From Gadus chalcogrammus (taxonomy: Eukaryota > Chordata > Actinopteri > Gadiformes > Gadidae), in the NCBI RefSeq assembly GCF_026213295.1, contig NC_079427.1:33669170-33733169 (forward strand): 64,000 nucleotides of DNA, in the 5' to 3' direction. Made by a program: the position numbers and the translations under genes. The notes under the pieces are model-generated. The model was not told the origin of the DNA, searched no databases, and worked only from the letters and a program-made list of their open reading frames with translations. This document shows, one piece after another, positions 1 to 14,960 of this stretch (the first letter of the stretch is position 1; each line of letters opens with the position of its first letter).

Positions 1-298
1 GAAACGAGAGACGGAGAGCGGCACGACCTCGGGACCCCGGAGCACCAGACCGATTCCTGCAGTCTCACCTCGGGCCCAACAAAAGGTAGGCAGAACCTGT
101 TGATAAAATCCAAACTCTGCATAGTTATATAGGAACCACATTAGGAGGTGAGACTGTGAGAGCGGTTCGCTACGGGATATCTCGTGGGGACGAATAGAAC
201 TGCATCCCAGCATTGCCCCATAAACCCGATTGACCCTGAACGCGTGACACATCGAATATCGGCTCGTTGCATGGTGAAAGAATACCCTCGAGACCATA

Positions 299-895
299 GG
301 GCCTATAAGAATCGGTCATAGTGATACAAGACTACCGATGGCCGAATAATGGATGCCTGGGCCAAGAGTGGAACCCAGAGGGATGCCTGGGCCGCGGGTG
401 GAACCCAGAGGGAATGAGAAGAAAAAACTAGGGCCTATAAGAATCGGTCATAGTGATACAAGACTACCGATGGCCTAGTAATAAATGCCTGGGCCAAGAA
501 TGGAACCCAGAGGGATGCCTGGGCCGCGGGTGGAACCCAGAGGGAATGAGAAGAAAAAACTAGGGCCTATAAGAATCGGTCATAGTGATACAAGACTACC
601 GATGGCCTAGTAATAAATGCCTGGGCCAAGAATGGAACCCAGAGGGATGCCTGGGCCGCTGGGTGGTTCCCTCTGGGTAGAACCCAGAGGGAATGAGAAG
701 AAAAAACTAGGGCCTATAAGAATCGGTCATAGTGATACAAGACTACCGATGGCCTAGTAATAAATGCCTGGGCCAAGAGTGGAACCCAGAGGGATGCCTG
801 GGCCGCGGGTGGAACCCAGAGGGAAAGAGAAGAAAAAACTAGGGCCTATAAGAATCGGTCATAGTGATACAAGACTACCGATGGCCAAGTAATGA
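299..895 (+). repeat. 132-bp tandem repeat array, about 4.4 copies
   Basis: The unit starts gggcctataagaatcggtca at 299, 431, 563, 710 and 842. The spacing is 132, 132, 147 and 132 bp; the third unit carries a 15-bp expansion. Each unit contains a small inverted repeat (tcggt...accga) and two copies of an internal motif, gatgcctgggcc followed by ggaacccagaggga. Units differ by only a few bases, so the array is recent or homogenised. Confidence 0.9.
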
Positions 896-1028
896 ATGTG
901 TATTAAATAATTCTATGTGGTAAGAAGGTTAGAGTCCTTTATCAGGGTTAGAATCCCTTTGCAGAGGGGCACGAGTGACACACAGAGAGACAGTGTGTGT
1001 ATGCGCGAGAGAGAGAGCGACGGAGTGG

Positions 1029-1030
<2 letters not shown>

Positions 1031-1118
<88 letters not shown>
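1031..1118. repeat. (GT)n microsatellite followed by (GA)n
   Basis: A nearly pure GT dinucleotide run of about 88 bp, followed at about 1129-1152 by a GA run. Reading frames across it are repeat artefacts. Confidence 0.97.
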
Positions 1119-1123
<5 letters not shown>

Positions 1124-1439
1124 GCCCAGAGAGAGAGAGAGAGAGAGAGAGAAGAGAACGAGCGTATTTGTGGGCCGGCGAAATATAGAAATAAATCAAT
1201 CAATGATAACCCGGCTATGTGTGCAACGCTTGCTTGCTTTGTTATGCTCAACGCTATTTTGCCGTGTCTGATGTGTGCGTCTGCGAGAGACAGAATGAGA
1301 GAAGTCTGTTGATATGTCTCCGTGTGTGCGTTTAGAGGAGACAGAGTCAGAAAGGCTGTGTGCGTCTCTGTGCGCGTGTACGCAAGAGGTGATGTTTCTG
1401 TGTGTGCGTTTGGAGGAGACAGAATGAGAAAGGTCTGTT

Positions 1440-1444
<5 letters not shown>

Positions 1445-1479
<35 letters not shown>

Positions 1480-1489
1480 TGTGTGTGTT
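1445..1489. repeat. (GT)n microsatellite, imperfect
   Basis: GT run with interruptions (gtatgt, gtttgt), embedded in GT/GA-rich sequence. Confidence 0.9.
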
Positions 1490-2107
1490 TGTGTGAGAGG
1501 GAGCGAGAGAGATAGCAAGGAGAGCTAAAGTCGGAGGACGATCGAGAGGGACCATTTTCCCTCTAGACAGTTGGAGGTAGCGATAGAGTGCGTGTTTTTC
1601 TCACAATGAACGGTTGTTTCAGGACCACGAGAAGGGACTCTGTTGAGTTTTCAGGCCCGGAGTGTAATCCCCTTTCCCATATGTGTAGTCCTCCCATTTG
1701 AGGTCCCCGTCCACCATATTTGAAGTCCTCTACTCCACCTCATGTTGTAGTTCCCCTCCCTAGAATTGTATGGAAGTTAGAACCTGTGAGGGTGTTTTGG
1801 TTCGGCCTGACGAGGCCTGTACCAATTTCGGTGGTCAGCTTCGTAGTTTTGTGTATATATAAATTTGGAAAGGGGGAGCAGTATTAAGTTATATATAATA
1901 AAGTGAAAAGTTATTTGTGAATGAAGGGACAGAAGGATCTTTTTGTGTGTGAGAGATAGTTATTAGGCCTTGTTCCATGATGGAGAGTTGAGGATGTTGC
2001 ATTCCAGGCTTATCTGTTAACGGTCCTAGCTGCTGCTTGACCCTAAGGGGAGTGAGGAAGGGTGAGAGAGAGAGAACACATTTCCCCCCCCATTTGTCGA
2101 CCTACAC

Positions 2108-3509
2108 CAGGGGTTTTCAAAGTGTGAGAGAGTGAGCCCCCCCTCAGAGAAAAAAATTCAGCTGAGCCCCCCCCCTCCCAATTTTTTTTTCTAAATACCT
2201 GTGTTTTGAAAGCTATTTTAATTATTTTACACATTTCAAACATCTCCGATCATAATTTTAAAACATTTGGAACATATTTTTGAAACATTTGAAACAATTT
2301 TTTTTACATATTTTTTAAACATATTTCTGAAACATTACATCTTTTTGCGTTTTTAAACAACAAAATGTAACGACTTTATCTAAGCATGTTTTAGCTTAAC
2401 CTTTTTTAAATACATTTGAACATCTTAATCTGTGTAAACTGCCAGTTTACAGATTCATTCAGGGTCCCCGACTCTGAATTTTCTGAGTCGAATCAGATCT
2501 GCCTTTTCAGTCCAGAGATTCGACTATTCGGCAGGGTTTGTTTACCGGCGTTGCTATGGTGACCTCAATTATTATAACCAACTGAAAACGACGCCGGTTT
2601 GAAACTAAAACTGTGATTCTGAAAAAAGTATAAATGTGTGGTGAACCTCAGTAGGGGTTGTGAATGCAACCCCATCTAAGCTCCTCCTCCTGCACCCAGG
2701 TGCAGATAAAAGGGCCAAGATGGCTAAAGTCAGCCTCTGTTGGTTTCCTCCTAGGGTGGTGAGTAGGGTCCCCGCTTTTTAATAGTTGTGAGTTCCCATT
2801 TGAACTTTTATTAATTAGTGTCTCTTGTTTTTAGGATCCCCTGCTGCTGTTTTGTATGGTTTTAGTTGTTCTGGTTAGCTGTTTTGTTTTGTTTTGGTTC
2901 CGTTTGCTATTTTGTTTTGGTTGCTTTGCTTAAGTTTGCTTTTGTGTTATTTTCCCTTTTCTGTTTCATTGTTTGACCTTTGGTTTGCTGGGTTACTTAA
3001 CCCCTGTTTTGCAGTTTGGTTTGGTTTTGATCCTGTTTTCTTTATTTAGTTATTGTAATAAAAGAAACGGTTAATATAGTTATTGTCTCTGCCTCTTTAG
3101 TTCTTGAACCTGTGTCCTTATTATTTCTGTAATATCATAGTTTAACTTTCTTTGTTCTATATTTCCTGGGGTGTAATTCCCCAGGTGGCGTTGTCGGTCC
3201 CTCTTTAGTTATTTCCCCCTCCCCTCGTTAATATTGACTGTTGCACTGAGCCCCGTCACAAATGCTATCAAAATTCCGTTTAGATAGTATTGAAGATACA
3301 AGTGTGTAGATTTGTTAAATGGTTTGCACGAAGATAAACGGTTGAAAATTGATTTAGTTATGTTACTTCTACAGTTGAAGTACGACTGATGATTTGAATC
3401 ATCGTCTTTCAGGGTTTTCTTCGGGTTTATTTTTTTCTCACGTCGCGCCCCCCCTGAAGAACTCTGGCGCCCCCCAGGGGGGGCGCGCCCCACAGTTTGA
3501 AAACCACTG
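2108..3509. mobile_element. Non-autonomous hAT-type DNA transposon, copy 1
   Basis: The ends are inverted: caggggttttcaaagtgtg at the left and cagtttgaaaaccactg at the right. It is flanked by a perfect 8-bp duplication, ACCTACAC (2100-2107 and 3510-3517), as expected for hAT transposition. Two further copies lie at 18384-19366 and 27975-28930. This copy is longer because of a 623-bp insert at 2637-3259. It encodes no transposase. The right end holds a C/G-rich block (ggcgccccccagggggggcg). Confidence 0.85.
2637..3259 (+). mobile_element. Solo-LTR-like insertion inside hAT copy 1
   Basis: Comparison with the two other hAT copies, which read gtataaatgctatc without interruption, locates a 623-bp insert here. 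The insert is bounded by AAATG on both sides (2632-2636 and 3260-3264), a 5-bp duplication typical of LTR elements. It begins TGTGGTGAAC and ends GCCCCGTCAC. A TATA-like gataaaag lies near 2705 and AATAAA near 3057, in that order, fitting a promoter and polyadenylation signal. No coding sequence remains. The family was not identified, and the 3' terminus is not a canonical CA. Confidence 0.6.
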
Positions 3510-3517
3510 ACCTACAC

Positions 3518-5160
3518 CATTCAGGCAGTACAGAGACACACAGTACAGAGAAAGGAAATAGAGTGTTCAACTGAAAGCGTGTGGTGGCCATACGCCATAA
3601 AATACCACATATCCAAGGAATGCAGGTAGAGCTCTGTTGAGTTTTCAGGCTTTGATAAATTTGTAGTTCCCTGTCTGCCATGTTTGAAGTTCTTTGTAGT
3701 CTCTGTCCATAGGTTTCACCTGAACAACCCCTCTGCTGGCCGAGAAAAGGAACTACCCATGGTTTCTCTCACACCCAGCCCCCAGAGCACGCTCGCTTTC
3801 AAGGCGTTATGGCCGCACCCAACGTGGGAGGGAGACACCCTTATCTGTTGTCTTGCACCAAACAGCACCCCGTACTGAGGAGGGAGAGAGAGCGTGTTCT
3901 CCTGAAGGAGGGAGAGAGTCACAGGGAGACACACAGTGGATATTCACATTATGGCTAATTTGTTTTAGTTTTTGTTTTGTTTTTTGTCTTCCTAGGACAA
4001 CAGTTATCATTCATGATGATGAACATCGAAGTTCATGAGGAGGTTATAAGGACAATAACGTTGATACTTTAATAGGACAACAGTGATGATAATCTAATGC
4101 AATTGGACTAAAGAAGGTGTTGCTATTAACTAAGTGATTAATATTATTTTCACACAGGAAAGAATAATTGAATAAATATGGATATGATTAAAGGAGAATA
4201 ATAATAATAAAATAAATTAATCTTGATAAACTGTACAAGTAGGACTACACCTATTAAAATATGGGGTATATCTCTTTGGTCAAGGATGACAGGTGGATTA
4301 GCGCTACATCTGCTGGGAAGGGATCCTACATGCTATGTTGTCAATTTGGATTCGGAAGTAGTGGGTTTACCTTTCAAATGCCACTACTGCTGCTGCAACA
4401 CTTTAATAATTTTAACTGATAAATTACCTTTTGTTTTATAGTTTCCCTGATGTGTATCCAATACGCACACACTTGGCTGCATAGGGCAGATGGGGCTGAA
4501 GACTTTGTCTCCATCCCTCCACTTTGCGATCTATACTACCATATGGGTGGGGGTTGATTGTATTCCAGGTATGGCATCCTGCAGCGAGCCAGTATGGAAG
4601 GCTGGTTAGCCAACGACGGGTAAGATCCCACCTTGACACCCGGGACGACCTAAGGCAGGCACAGTCACGATTACTTGGCAGAGTCGCTGTGGGCACTGGC
4701 TCACTTGATCATGAAGTGACGAGCTGCAACAATCATGGGAAGTGCCGGGTGGGGTGTAGGGTGGAGGAGAAACAGGAGTCAGATATTTCAGCTCTGGCAG
4801 CAGAGGTGGTCTTGGAACGGGGCATGTCGCGTTTTATTTTATTTTTACCTTTGTGGTATAGAAGGCCACTAACGCATGTACGTTTTTTCGGTTTAGTGCA
4901 TGACTTTGGAACAGCGTGGTTTCAGGCTGCTGATGGTAAACCCACCCATATTGGGCTTTGGTTTTGGACACACTGGTTCGATTTCCCTTCCCAAAAGATT
5001 GGCTTTAATTTGCTGATGGTTAAGGTTAGACGTTTCGACGTTGGTTGCACCAACGGCGTTCTTAGATTTGCTTATCATTTAATGCGCATGGTTTTGACCA
5101 TTGCCCAAGGGGGGAGGTATTGAGAAAAAATAAATGTATAAATAAATAATAATAAAAATA
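3518..5160 (+). other. No recognisable gene; presumed proviral interior
   Basis: The sequence lies between the hAT insertion and an integrase-like block. It has scattered short frames, the longest a 199-codon stretch at 4524-5123, none with motifs I recognise. The phrase gttgagttttcaggc recurs at about 1641 and 3638, so part of the region is duplicated around the hAT element. Confidence 0.3.
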
Positions 5161-5169
5161 ATAATAATT

Positions 5170-5690
5170 AGAAAACAAGGTTTTTCTTCACCATACTTGC
5201 AAACAATGATTGACATCCAGCTAAATGAGTGTGAAATACAGTGTTCAACAGATGGGTAGAAGCAGTCCCATCAAAAGACCAAAGTGCGACTACAGTAATC
5301 AAGTTTCGGACTAGAGAAGTCATGACAAGGTTTGGAATTCCGTCAGAAATAAGCTCAGACAAAACGTTTATTCAGAGAACACTCAAACAAGTGATTCAAC
5401 ATTTGCATGTCAAATAAAGACTAGATTACGCCCCAATCCTCAACCACAAGGTATGGTGGAAAGAGTGAATGGGACGCTCAAGACAAAAAATTAACAACAT
5501 TTGTGCAAGCACTAAATTGAATTGAGGCACTACCACTGACACTAATGAGTTATCGCATGACAACTAACAGAACGACACATCTAACCCCGCATGAAATGCT
5601 TAAGGGTCGACCCATGCCTTCACTTAACATTCGAGGCTCCCAAAAGGGACTTCCATTAGAGTAATTAGAAATAGAATTAAGGAAAAATAT
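5170..5690 (+). pseudogene. Retroviral integrase core remnant (endogenous)
   Basis: Translation of the + strand gives blocks resembling the catalytic core of a retroviral integrase. These are an acidic residue in a SSD context near 5345, then at about 5460 a MVERVNGTLK-like segment carrying the third acidic residue, then a [16 protein letters not shown] stretch. The blocks are spread over more than one frame with in-frame stops, so the copy is dead. It lies about 1.3 kb upstream of the polypurine tract and 3' LTR, in the right order for pol. Gag, protease, RT and envelope were not recognisable. The virus genus cannot be assigned from this fragment. Confidence 0.6.
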
Positions 5691-5759
5691 GTTTGAACAT
5701 CTAACTGTTGTACATAAGTTTGTAATTCCAGCAAGAGAAACACAAAGTTCCAGGGCCAG

Positions 5760-6090
5760 AGGAGGAGCCAGATGCAGACACGCCCGGAGCCGACCAACTA
5801 CCCAAGGATGATGCAATCAGATTTCGGATGGATGGAGAGCGATGGGCGCTACAGGTGCAGCAGGTGCCATCCAAGCTTACCTGGGGATCGAGTATACACC
5901 GGAGAGTTTGGACGAGGGACCACCAGAGGGGCCCGACCTGATCCGGCTGGAGAACATGGTGGGCTGCCCCATTCCCGTCCCCGCCAACGGCACCACCCCC
6001 CTCCCACCTGATGCACCCACGTCGCCCGGACCAGGGATCTGCGTTCCGGCACCAGGGGCTGCGGCCCGTTCCCTTAAGGCTTGAGGGCGC
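5760..6090 (+). pseudogene. Degenerate open stretch after integrase block
   Basis: Three overlapping frames remain open for 80-110 codons, rich in Pro, Gly and Glu. They may be the end of pol or the start of another retroviral frame, but I recognise no family. Nothing identifiable lies between 6090 and the polypurine tract at 6991; 6530-6730 is T/G-rich low-complexity DNA. Confidence 0.3.
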
Positions 6091-6990
6091 CCCTGGCTGT
6101 ATTCGCTTCTGTACGCTTCACTGTTTTTAGCCGCTCCCATATCTATGCCCGCGTCTACGCAACCGACGCCGGGAACGTAAATGTTGTTGTTTATATCGCT
6201 GTCCCACTAGATGGAGCTCGGGGATACACACGGGCGAGATTCCAGGGGCCTTGATTGCCCGTTTATCAGATGAGGTCCTGAGCGCAGTTGAATAAAAGGG
6301 TCTAATGCTGAGGTGGCGCCTTGCGACCACCTGCCCATGATGACGCTCAGGGCTATTCCGTGGTTTCAGTTGTTCCCGTGCCCCGGGCCTACCCTGGATA
6401 CCCCATGCGTGTGCTTGCTTATTGTTACACGACCAGTTAACTCCTCCTCACATCCTTAGGGTGTGGTCATCTAGGGATGGGTTGAGGGGGATTGCCATTC
6501 GTTGTGTACCTCATATCTTTCTGATATTATTATTATTATGTAGGGACACGTTTCATGGTTACATTTCTTTCCTGTGATTGTTATTGTGTAGTGTTTGTGT
6601 GGTTGTTGCATTTTGTTTATATCGTTATTGTTTACTGTTAGTTTTGTTGTTGCATTTTGTTGTTGTTGTTATGGTTTGGTGTTGGTTTTGTTGTGTATCA
6701 TCTGCTGCCAGTATTGTTGGTATTGTCTGCTCGCGATGTAAGGCCGGGGTGGATGCCACCCCCTAGGTGGGGTGTGTATGGCATACCCATGTCTGAAGCA
6801 GGGGTAGCGTTTCTCCCACGTGGTTCCCCATACACCCGGTCCAGCGAGTTGTTTTAGTCCCATGCTCATGGTTGTTTGTTTTTATGATCATTTTGCCTTC
6901 TTTCTGTTATTTCTAATGGTGTTATAATGGTAGTCCCGCGCTGGAGTCCTATCCCTCGTACCCCTAATGAGTAAAAGTCGTCTTGCGACG

Positions 6991-7004
6991 ACTTGAGGGG
7001 GATA
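6991..7004 (+). promoter_or_regulatory. Polypurine tract before 3' LTR
   Basis: The purine run gagggggata sits directly against the LTR start (TGTTGGG), the position of the plus-strand primer in retroviral elements. This shows that the LTR is a 3' LTR and that the internal region lies to its left. Confidence 0.6.
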
Positions 7005-7712
7005 TGTTGGGAAAAATAACCTGCTGAGTACATCACATGTACATTATAAATATAGCTAACTCCTACCCCAGCCTGATGAGCACATCACATGGCAGTCACA
7101 TTACAATATAGTCAACTTTTAACACATAACACAAACATGATAATATAGTCAGGTCAAGGCCAGAGCCAAGGCCCCATTTCCCAAGCAGGCAAATGGTAGA
7201 CACTCAGACAATGCAACAGTCATCCTCAAGAACGGGAAAGCCACATTAATTCATCACACAAGAGATACTTCGAGCACACAAGAGATACTTCGAGCACACA
7301 AGAGATACTTCGAGAACAAAGGAGACACTGAGGAGCTCTTCCCCGTTAGTAGGAACACAAGAAGATACACTTGCATACACCAGGGCCTGGGAGCCAAGGT
7401 CAAGCAAAAACACACAGAACCACACACACCTCAAACGCACACACCTCATCGAGAGGAGGATACAGCATAAAACTGTATCACACAGAGACTCTTCATCTTC
7501 TTCTGAAGCAGACCTTCCACGGAGGCGAAGCTCCGGACGAACCATCAGCGCTGATTAGGGACTTAGACATATTCGATTTCTCACGCTTTATGACTCTGTA
7601 TAACCGTTGCCACTTTACTTAATAAATCCAAGGTCCTCGTGCCGACAGACTTTATTACCTCTCCGTCTCATTTCATCTGGTCCAGTAACTAGACAGACCG
7701 TTTTTCCCAACA
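7005..7712 (+). mobile_element. 3' LTR of endogenous retrovirus-like element (708 bp)
   Basis: It starts TGTTGGGAAAAA and ends TTTTTCCCAACA, a perfect 12-bp terminal inverted repeat beginning TG and ending CA. Three direct copies of a 20-bp unit (cacacaagagatacttcgag, about 7255-7314) look like a U3 enhancer array. AATAAA is at 7621-7626, leaving about 85 bp for the end of R plus U5. Immediately downstream the sequence enters the coding region of a minus-strand transposase-like gene, so the provirus interrupted that gene. The matching 5' LTR and TSD would lie outside the window. Confidence 0.8.
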
Positions 7713-9848
7713 GTGCTTAGCCCACGTCACTTTAATAACCTTATCAAAATTGGACATTTTCATTTGCATAGCAATCACTGAACCACCATTAATCATATTT
7801 AAAGACACACTTTTTCCTGGACCAATGTCCAAGCGAATAAAGGTTGTTGAGGATCGCCACTTGTGTGCCATATAATATTGGTGCTTTTTGGTCAATGTTT
7901 TTGTGACATTTTTAAAGGACTTCAGTTGTTTCTGGAAAAAATTATGTTTGCCTTCGTATCTCATGCACCAGCTATGGAGTACAGGTCCTATTTTCTGAAT
8001 GCAGCGAGGATAGTGAATTAGGAAATGGTGTTTTGGTAAAAGTCTTTTCTGAGGATATACCTCCTTAAACAGTTTATGATGTTCAACAATCAAATGTTTC
8101 AAATACACACACAGGCCTTGAGATAACGTGGGAGAGAATACAAGGTTTACTATCTGTAATAACAAAATAAGCAGGGCCCAGTGTTGGTTTGTAGAGGCTA
8201 CCAAATCTCCAAATATAAGGGGAACATTCCTCAGTAAGCACCATGACTGAATTGCGTTTAGTCCCAAATCATTAGACTCTGCACTTAAATTCACAGCCAC
8301 TGGCCTATTACATCTCTCTGTGAATCCATAATCAAAACTTAATATTCTTGAATTCAGTTCTGCCAGTGTAATGTGTTCTTTCAAATAGAAAAACAGCTGC
8401 TTTAATTCAAATTGTGCGACGCCTTCTAAAAGATCATGCATTACATCAACTGAGTAGTTCTCAGTTGTATGAAAATATGTAAGTGAATTTAGCAAGCATG
8501 ATCTCTTCACGCCAAATACATAAGGAAGAGAAGGCTTATTTGCCATTTCTTGACAGTGAGCACTGTGGGCCTCTTTGGTACGCAACACTATTTTGGGAGC
8601 CTCTTCGGAGAATTCAGTTTGAAAGTCCCCTTTCGGCTAAACAAAACCTACAGCAATACCTTGCATTGAAACTCTCAACCAGACCAAACAAACTATGTAG
8701 GCCTAAATTATCTCCAGTGACCTGTATAACACTGCCACGAACACAACCACCATAAAATGGTATATCAATGCCATTACTCTCTAACTGTTTAAGATCACGA
8801 ACAATAGGATCTAAAATTGCGCTAAAACCGTAACGTTTTATATCTTGAGCATGAAACAAGGCACAAAGATGAATATTGGCCAAAATACAATTCCACTTTG
8901 GTGAGAAATTCCTTAAAGTAAAATAGATTCCACCCATTTTATGAACTCCCTTCTTGGACCCCAGGGGGTTGGCAACTTCGAAGTCGTCATAAAACATTTG
9001 GATCTGTATAGTGTGTCTCTCTGATGAAAATAGAGGATGAGTGTTGAAGAAAGAGCCATCACAAATATCTCTGAGTTTTGAATCACTAACATTTGGGCTT
9101 TTGAGCATTTCTCTAGCATGTTCACTTTTAAATATTGATTTTAATGTCGATAAAATTGGTACATACATAAATTTGTCTCTAACAACTACTTGGTCATATG
9201 TTCCTGTGTTTTTGTTGAGCCTCGAGTCAAATCTTGAGCCAATTACAAGCTCCACTGGCTCCACAGTTTCCCACTTACTGGTAATAAATTTTGATTGTTT
9301 GTAATCTGAATTTAGAGCTGTGAATGGATTCTCTAATTGGTTAAAACATCCCTCCACATTCTTGCATGTTTCAGTGTCTCTTTGATCACGAAATACACCC
9401 TGGATGACTGACTCTTTTGCATGCTCATGAATTTCCTGCACAATATCCTCCATAGAGGTCACTAAAGAATTAACAACAGACTGGGCTACACCTGCTGCCT
9501 TTAGATCTGAAATGACAGAGGCACAACTATTTACAAGGTGTTCTGACGATAATGCTGGCTCTGACTCAACCTCAGCCTCATATGTCTCTTCTGCGGGATT
9601 TGCATTAGGACTATCAAGAACACTTTGACAATGTGGTGGTTCAGTTTCAACAATAACATCACATGCACTATTCACATGACACTTATTCAGATGCTTCCTA
9701 AGACCAGAAAAACTATTGAAAAAACGTGAGCATCCCACTTGGCCACATTGAAGATAAAGAGTCCCGTACAGAGTCCATGTATTACTTTGAGGTGCTTTAC
9801 TAGATTGTTTGCTTCACCAAAGACATTGCCACAAAGAAAGCACCTCAT
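7713..9848 (-). pseudogene. C2H2 zinc-finger / transposase-like gene, frameshifted and LTR-truncated
   Basis: The ATG is at 9848. The N-terminus has a C-x2-C-x12-H-x4-H finger (CFLCGNVFGE...) and then a C-x4-C-x12-H-x4-H finger (CGQVGCSRFFN...). The first two fingers are in different frames, with a shift near 9778. A frame of 374 codons follows (9738-8614). A run of four C on the + strand at 8627-8630 then shifts the frame, and 8588-7713 continues the same protein. It includes a SVDVMHDLLEGVAQ motif and a conserved C-terminal half with HHFLIHYPRC and SWCMRYEGKHNFF. I associate this architecture with multicopy, uncharacterised transposase-derived proteins of fish; the superfamily is unresolved. 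The 3' end is cut off by the LTR at 7712. It is intronless, unlike the gene just upstream. Confidence 0.65.
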
Positions 9849-9867
9849 TGTTTAATTTTAAGAGTGC

Positions 9868-12872
<3,005 letters not shown>

Positions 12873-13916
12873 TTTCTGTTAAATTTAAATTTAAGGAAGG
12901 TTGAATAACTGTTAATATCCATCAAAATATTCTCTGAAGAATCAGAGCAGTTATTAGAAAACGTAATGGTCTAATAAACACTCACAGACTTATGGTATTG
13001 TAACGCTGGGTGTAAGTTAGCGTCACCTTAATAAAGTCTATTTTTGGGTTCGTGGGTAAGAACAGCACGGGGACAGCTTCTTCAGAGCAACTTGTATATG
13101 TTTTATTCTCCGCTCAAGAAAACAGACAAGTGGCACCCTTGTTGCCGGTAACAAACTTGAAACTAGCCTCGTGTGCGGCGTATCACTCCGCCCAACCTAA
13201 CTACGGTGAACCCTATGGATACAAACTACATAGGAAGAAGTAGTTCCCCAATCTAAATAATAATATAAAGAATATATTTATCAAATCATTAACCATCATA
13301 TAAATCATATTTTCTTTTACACAATTATTCACACAAATAAATCTCCTCTTACAGTATCAATAGGTTGATATACGGGGTGCTAATAAACTTGTTAGCTGAG
13401 AGTATAACCTCGTGTCTTTCTAATGACTTTCTTGCCATTCAGCAATTGTCTAAATTACTCTCAATGTCTGGTTTCAGACAGGCACAAGTCAAGCACGACA
13501 ACATAACATCTTGCAAATTATTTCAACTTGGGCAGAAACCACGTTGTCAAGCTAACTTGCTAACATTTTGGTACGTTAACCCAACGTCACCCATCCGGCC
13601 GAACAACTTCAATTATCACTAACCCATACATTGCACGGTGTTAACAAGTAAATCAAGTCTGAAATGTGTCATTTAAATGAATTTCGTTATCAACTGTATT
13701 ACTTCTAAGTTCTTGACGTGGTATTGCAGTAGAATGCATCTGAACTTGAAGTCAGTGAGGCATATTGATTAGCTAACTACATCTATGCATGCCTAACTTA
13801 ACTTAATACGCCTACCATCGTCTATCATCGTCAATGTATTGCAAAAAGTTGGTCGTTAGTGGAAAAATATCTAGCTAGATGGTGAAAACCTACAAATATT
13901 CATACAAACTTACCAC

Positions 13917-13990
13917 GATAGGTCTGCTAGTGGGGAGAGAGACGATTTCCAATGTGCCACTGCCAGTTGGATCCAGTTCAGTTCTAGTAC
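13917..13990 (-). other. Possible non-coding 5' exon of SAMD3-like gene
   Basis: On the minus strand the sequence gacctatcgtg is followed by a strong donor, GTAAGTTTG. It lies about 1 kb upstream of the first coding exon, with no ATG-led frame joining it. The acceptor side and transcription start cannot be fixed by eye. Confidence 0.35.
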
Positions 13991-14908
13991 TTTCGCGGGG
14001 AATCATCACCATGTAGAGTAGATTTGGTCATTGTGTGCATGTTGGACTTAACTCTCACTTTTGACACTACTATTTAGACGATTTTAATCTGTACATTGTT
14101 ATAACTACTCTATCCAGAGGAAAATAGGTTTACTCTGCAATAATGACACTCCATTTTTTACTGTGTACATACTACTCAAATACATACTGACATTCCTTCT
14201 CTCTTTACAATCTCAGAATGCCATTACATTCTTCCTTTATCTTCTTTCGTTGTTGGTATATTACTTGCTGAACTTGATGAATTCGGTGTTCCCGCTTCTT
14301 CCGCGCGTTCTGAAGGTTCTGAAATAGCGCGAAACCGCTAACGTTGATGGGAACTGTAGTTCTTAATGCTGCGTTCGCAACGTCTTTCTACCAGTAATGC
14401 TTTTCCATGTTGCAATGCATTTTTGTAGACAATTATGGACATGGTTAGAAGGTCATGTCATAAGTCAGACCAATCCTGTCACTGATGGCTAGCATACATG
14501 TTTTCACCATCTCTCAGTGGCTAGAGCTACGTTAAAGTTCACTTAACGTCAGCCAGCTTGCTAGCAATAACGTAACGTGCTAACTTACTCCCGCCGAACA
14601 CTGCACATTGCTAGCAACTAGTACAGCCTAATAACTTTTTAACAAGTCCAACGATATATTCCCGCTTACACAGTAGGTTTATTATCAGGGAGTAAATTTT
14701 TCACGAACGTTAACGTCATAGTCTAACCTGAGAGTATTGAGTCATGCTAAAAGCTTTGCTATAACCTAGCTATTACCTAACGTTACAATACAAAATAGAC
14801 AATTACAACTTAAATAAGCACAAGTTATGAAGCAAATATGAATTATGATAAAATAACAGGTGTATGACTAAGTCTTGAATACCCCCAGACAGTCAAATTA
14901 AGCACTTA

Positions 14909-14960
14909 CCTTCTACCGTCTTGTGAAAGAAAGAAATGGCGCAGGAGAAAGTTTTTTCGT
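14909..14960 (-). other. Possible first non-coding exon of SAMD3-like gene
   Basis: Minus-strand gacggtagaag followed by GTAAGTGCTT is a strong donor. It may be an alternative or earlier untranslated exon than the one at 13917. Confidence 0.3.

Larger units (their letters stand above)
1..2107 (+). other. Probable endogenous-retrovirus leader or flank, non-coding
   Basis: No protein-coding frame is convincing here. The stretch holds a 132-bp tandem array (299-895), two GT microsatellites and short GA runs. Because a retroviral integrase remnant, polypurine tract and LTR lie downstream on the same strand, I infer that this is the 5' part of the same degraded proviral insertion. No 5' LTR copy of the LTR at 7005-7712 and no primer-binding site are visible. 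The segment could equally be unrelated flank. Confidence 0.3.

Noticed and set aside
299..895. CRISPR-like repeat array
   Set aside because: The 132-bp units are contiguous with no variable spacers, and this is a vertebrate genome; it is a tandem repeat.
917..1528. Open frames of 60-200 codons across 917-1528
   Set aside because: They consist of Thr-His or Val-Cys repeats, that is, translated GT/CA microsatellite DNA.
4524..5123. 199-codon frame as a retroviral envelope or gag gene
   Set aside because: No signal peptide, fusion motif, zinc knuckle or other family signature; kept only as unidentified proviral interior.
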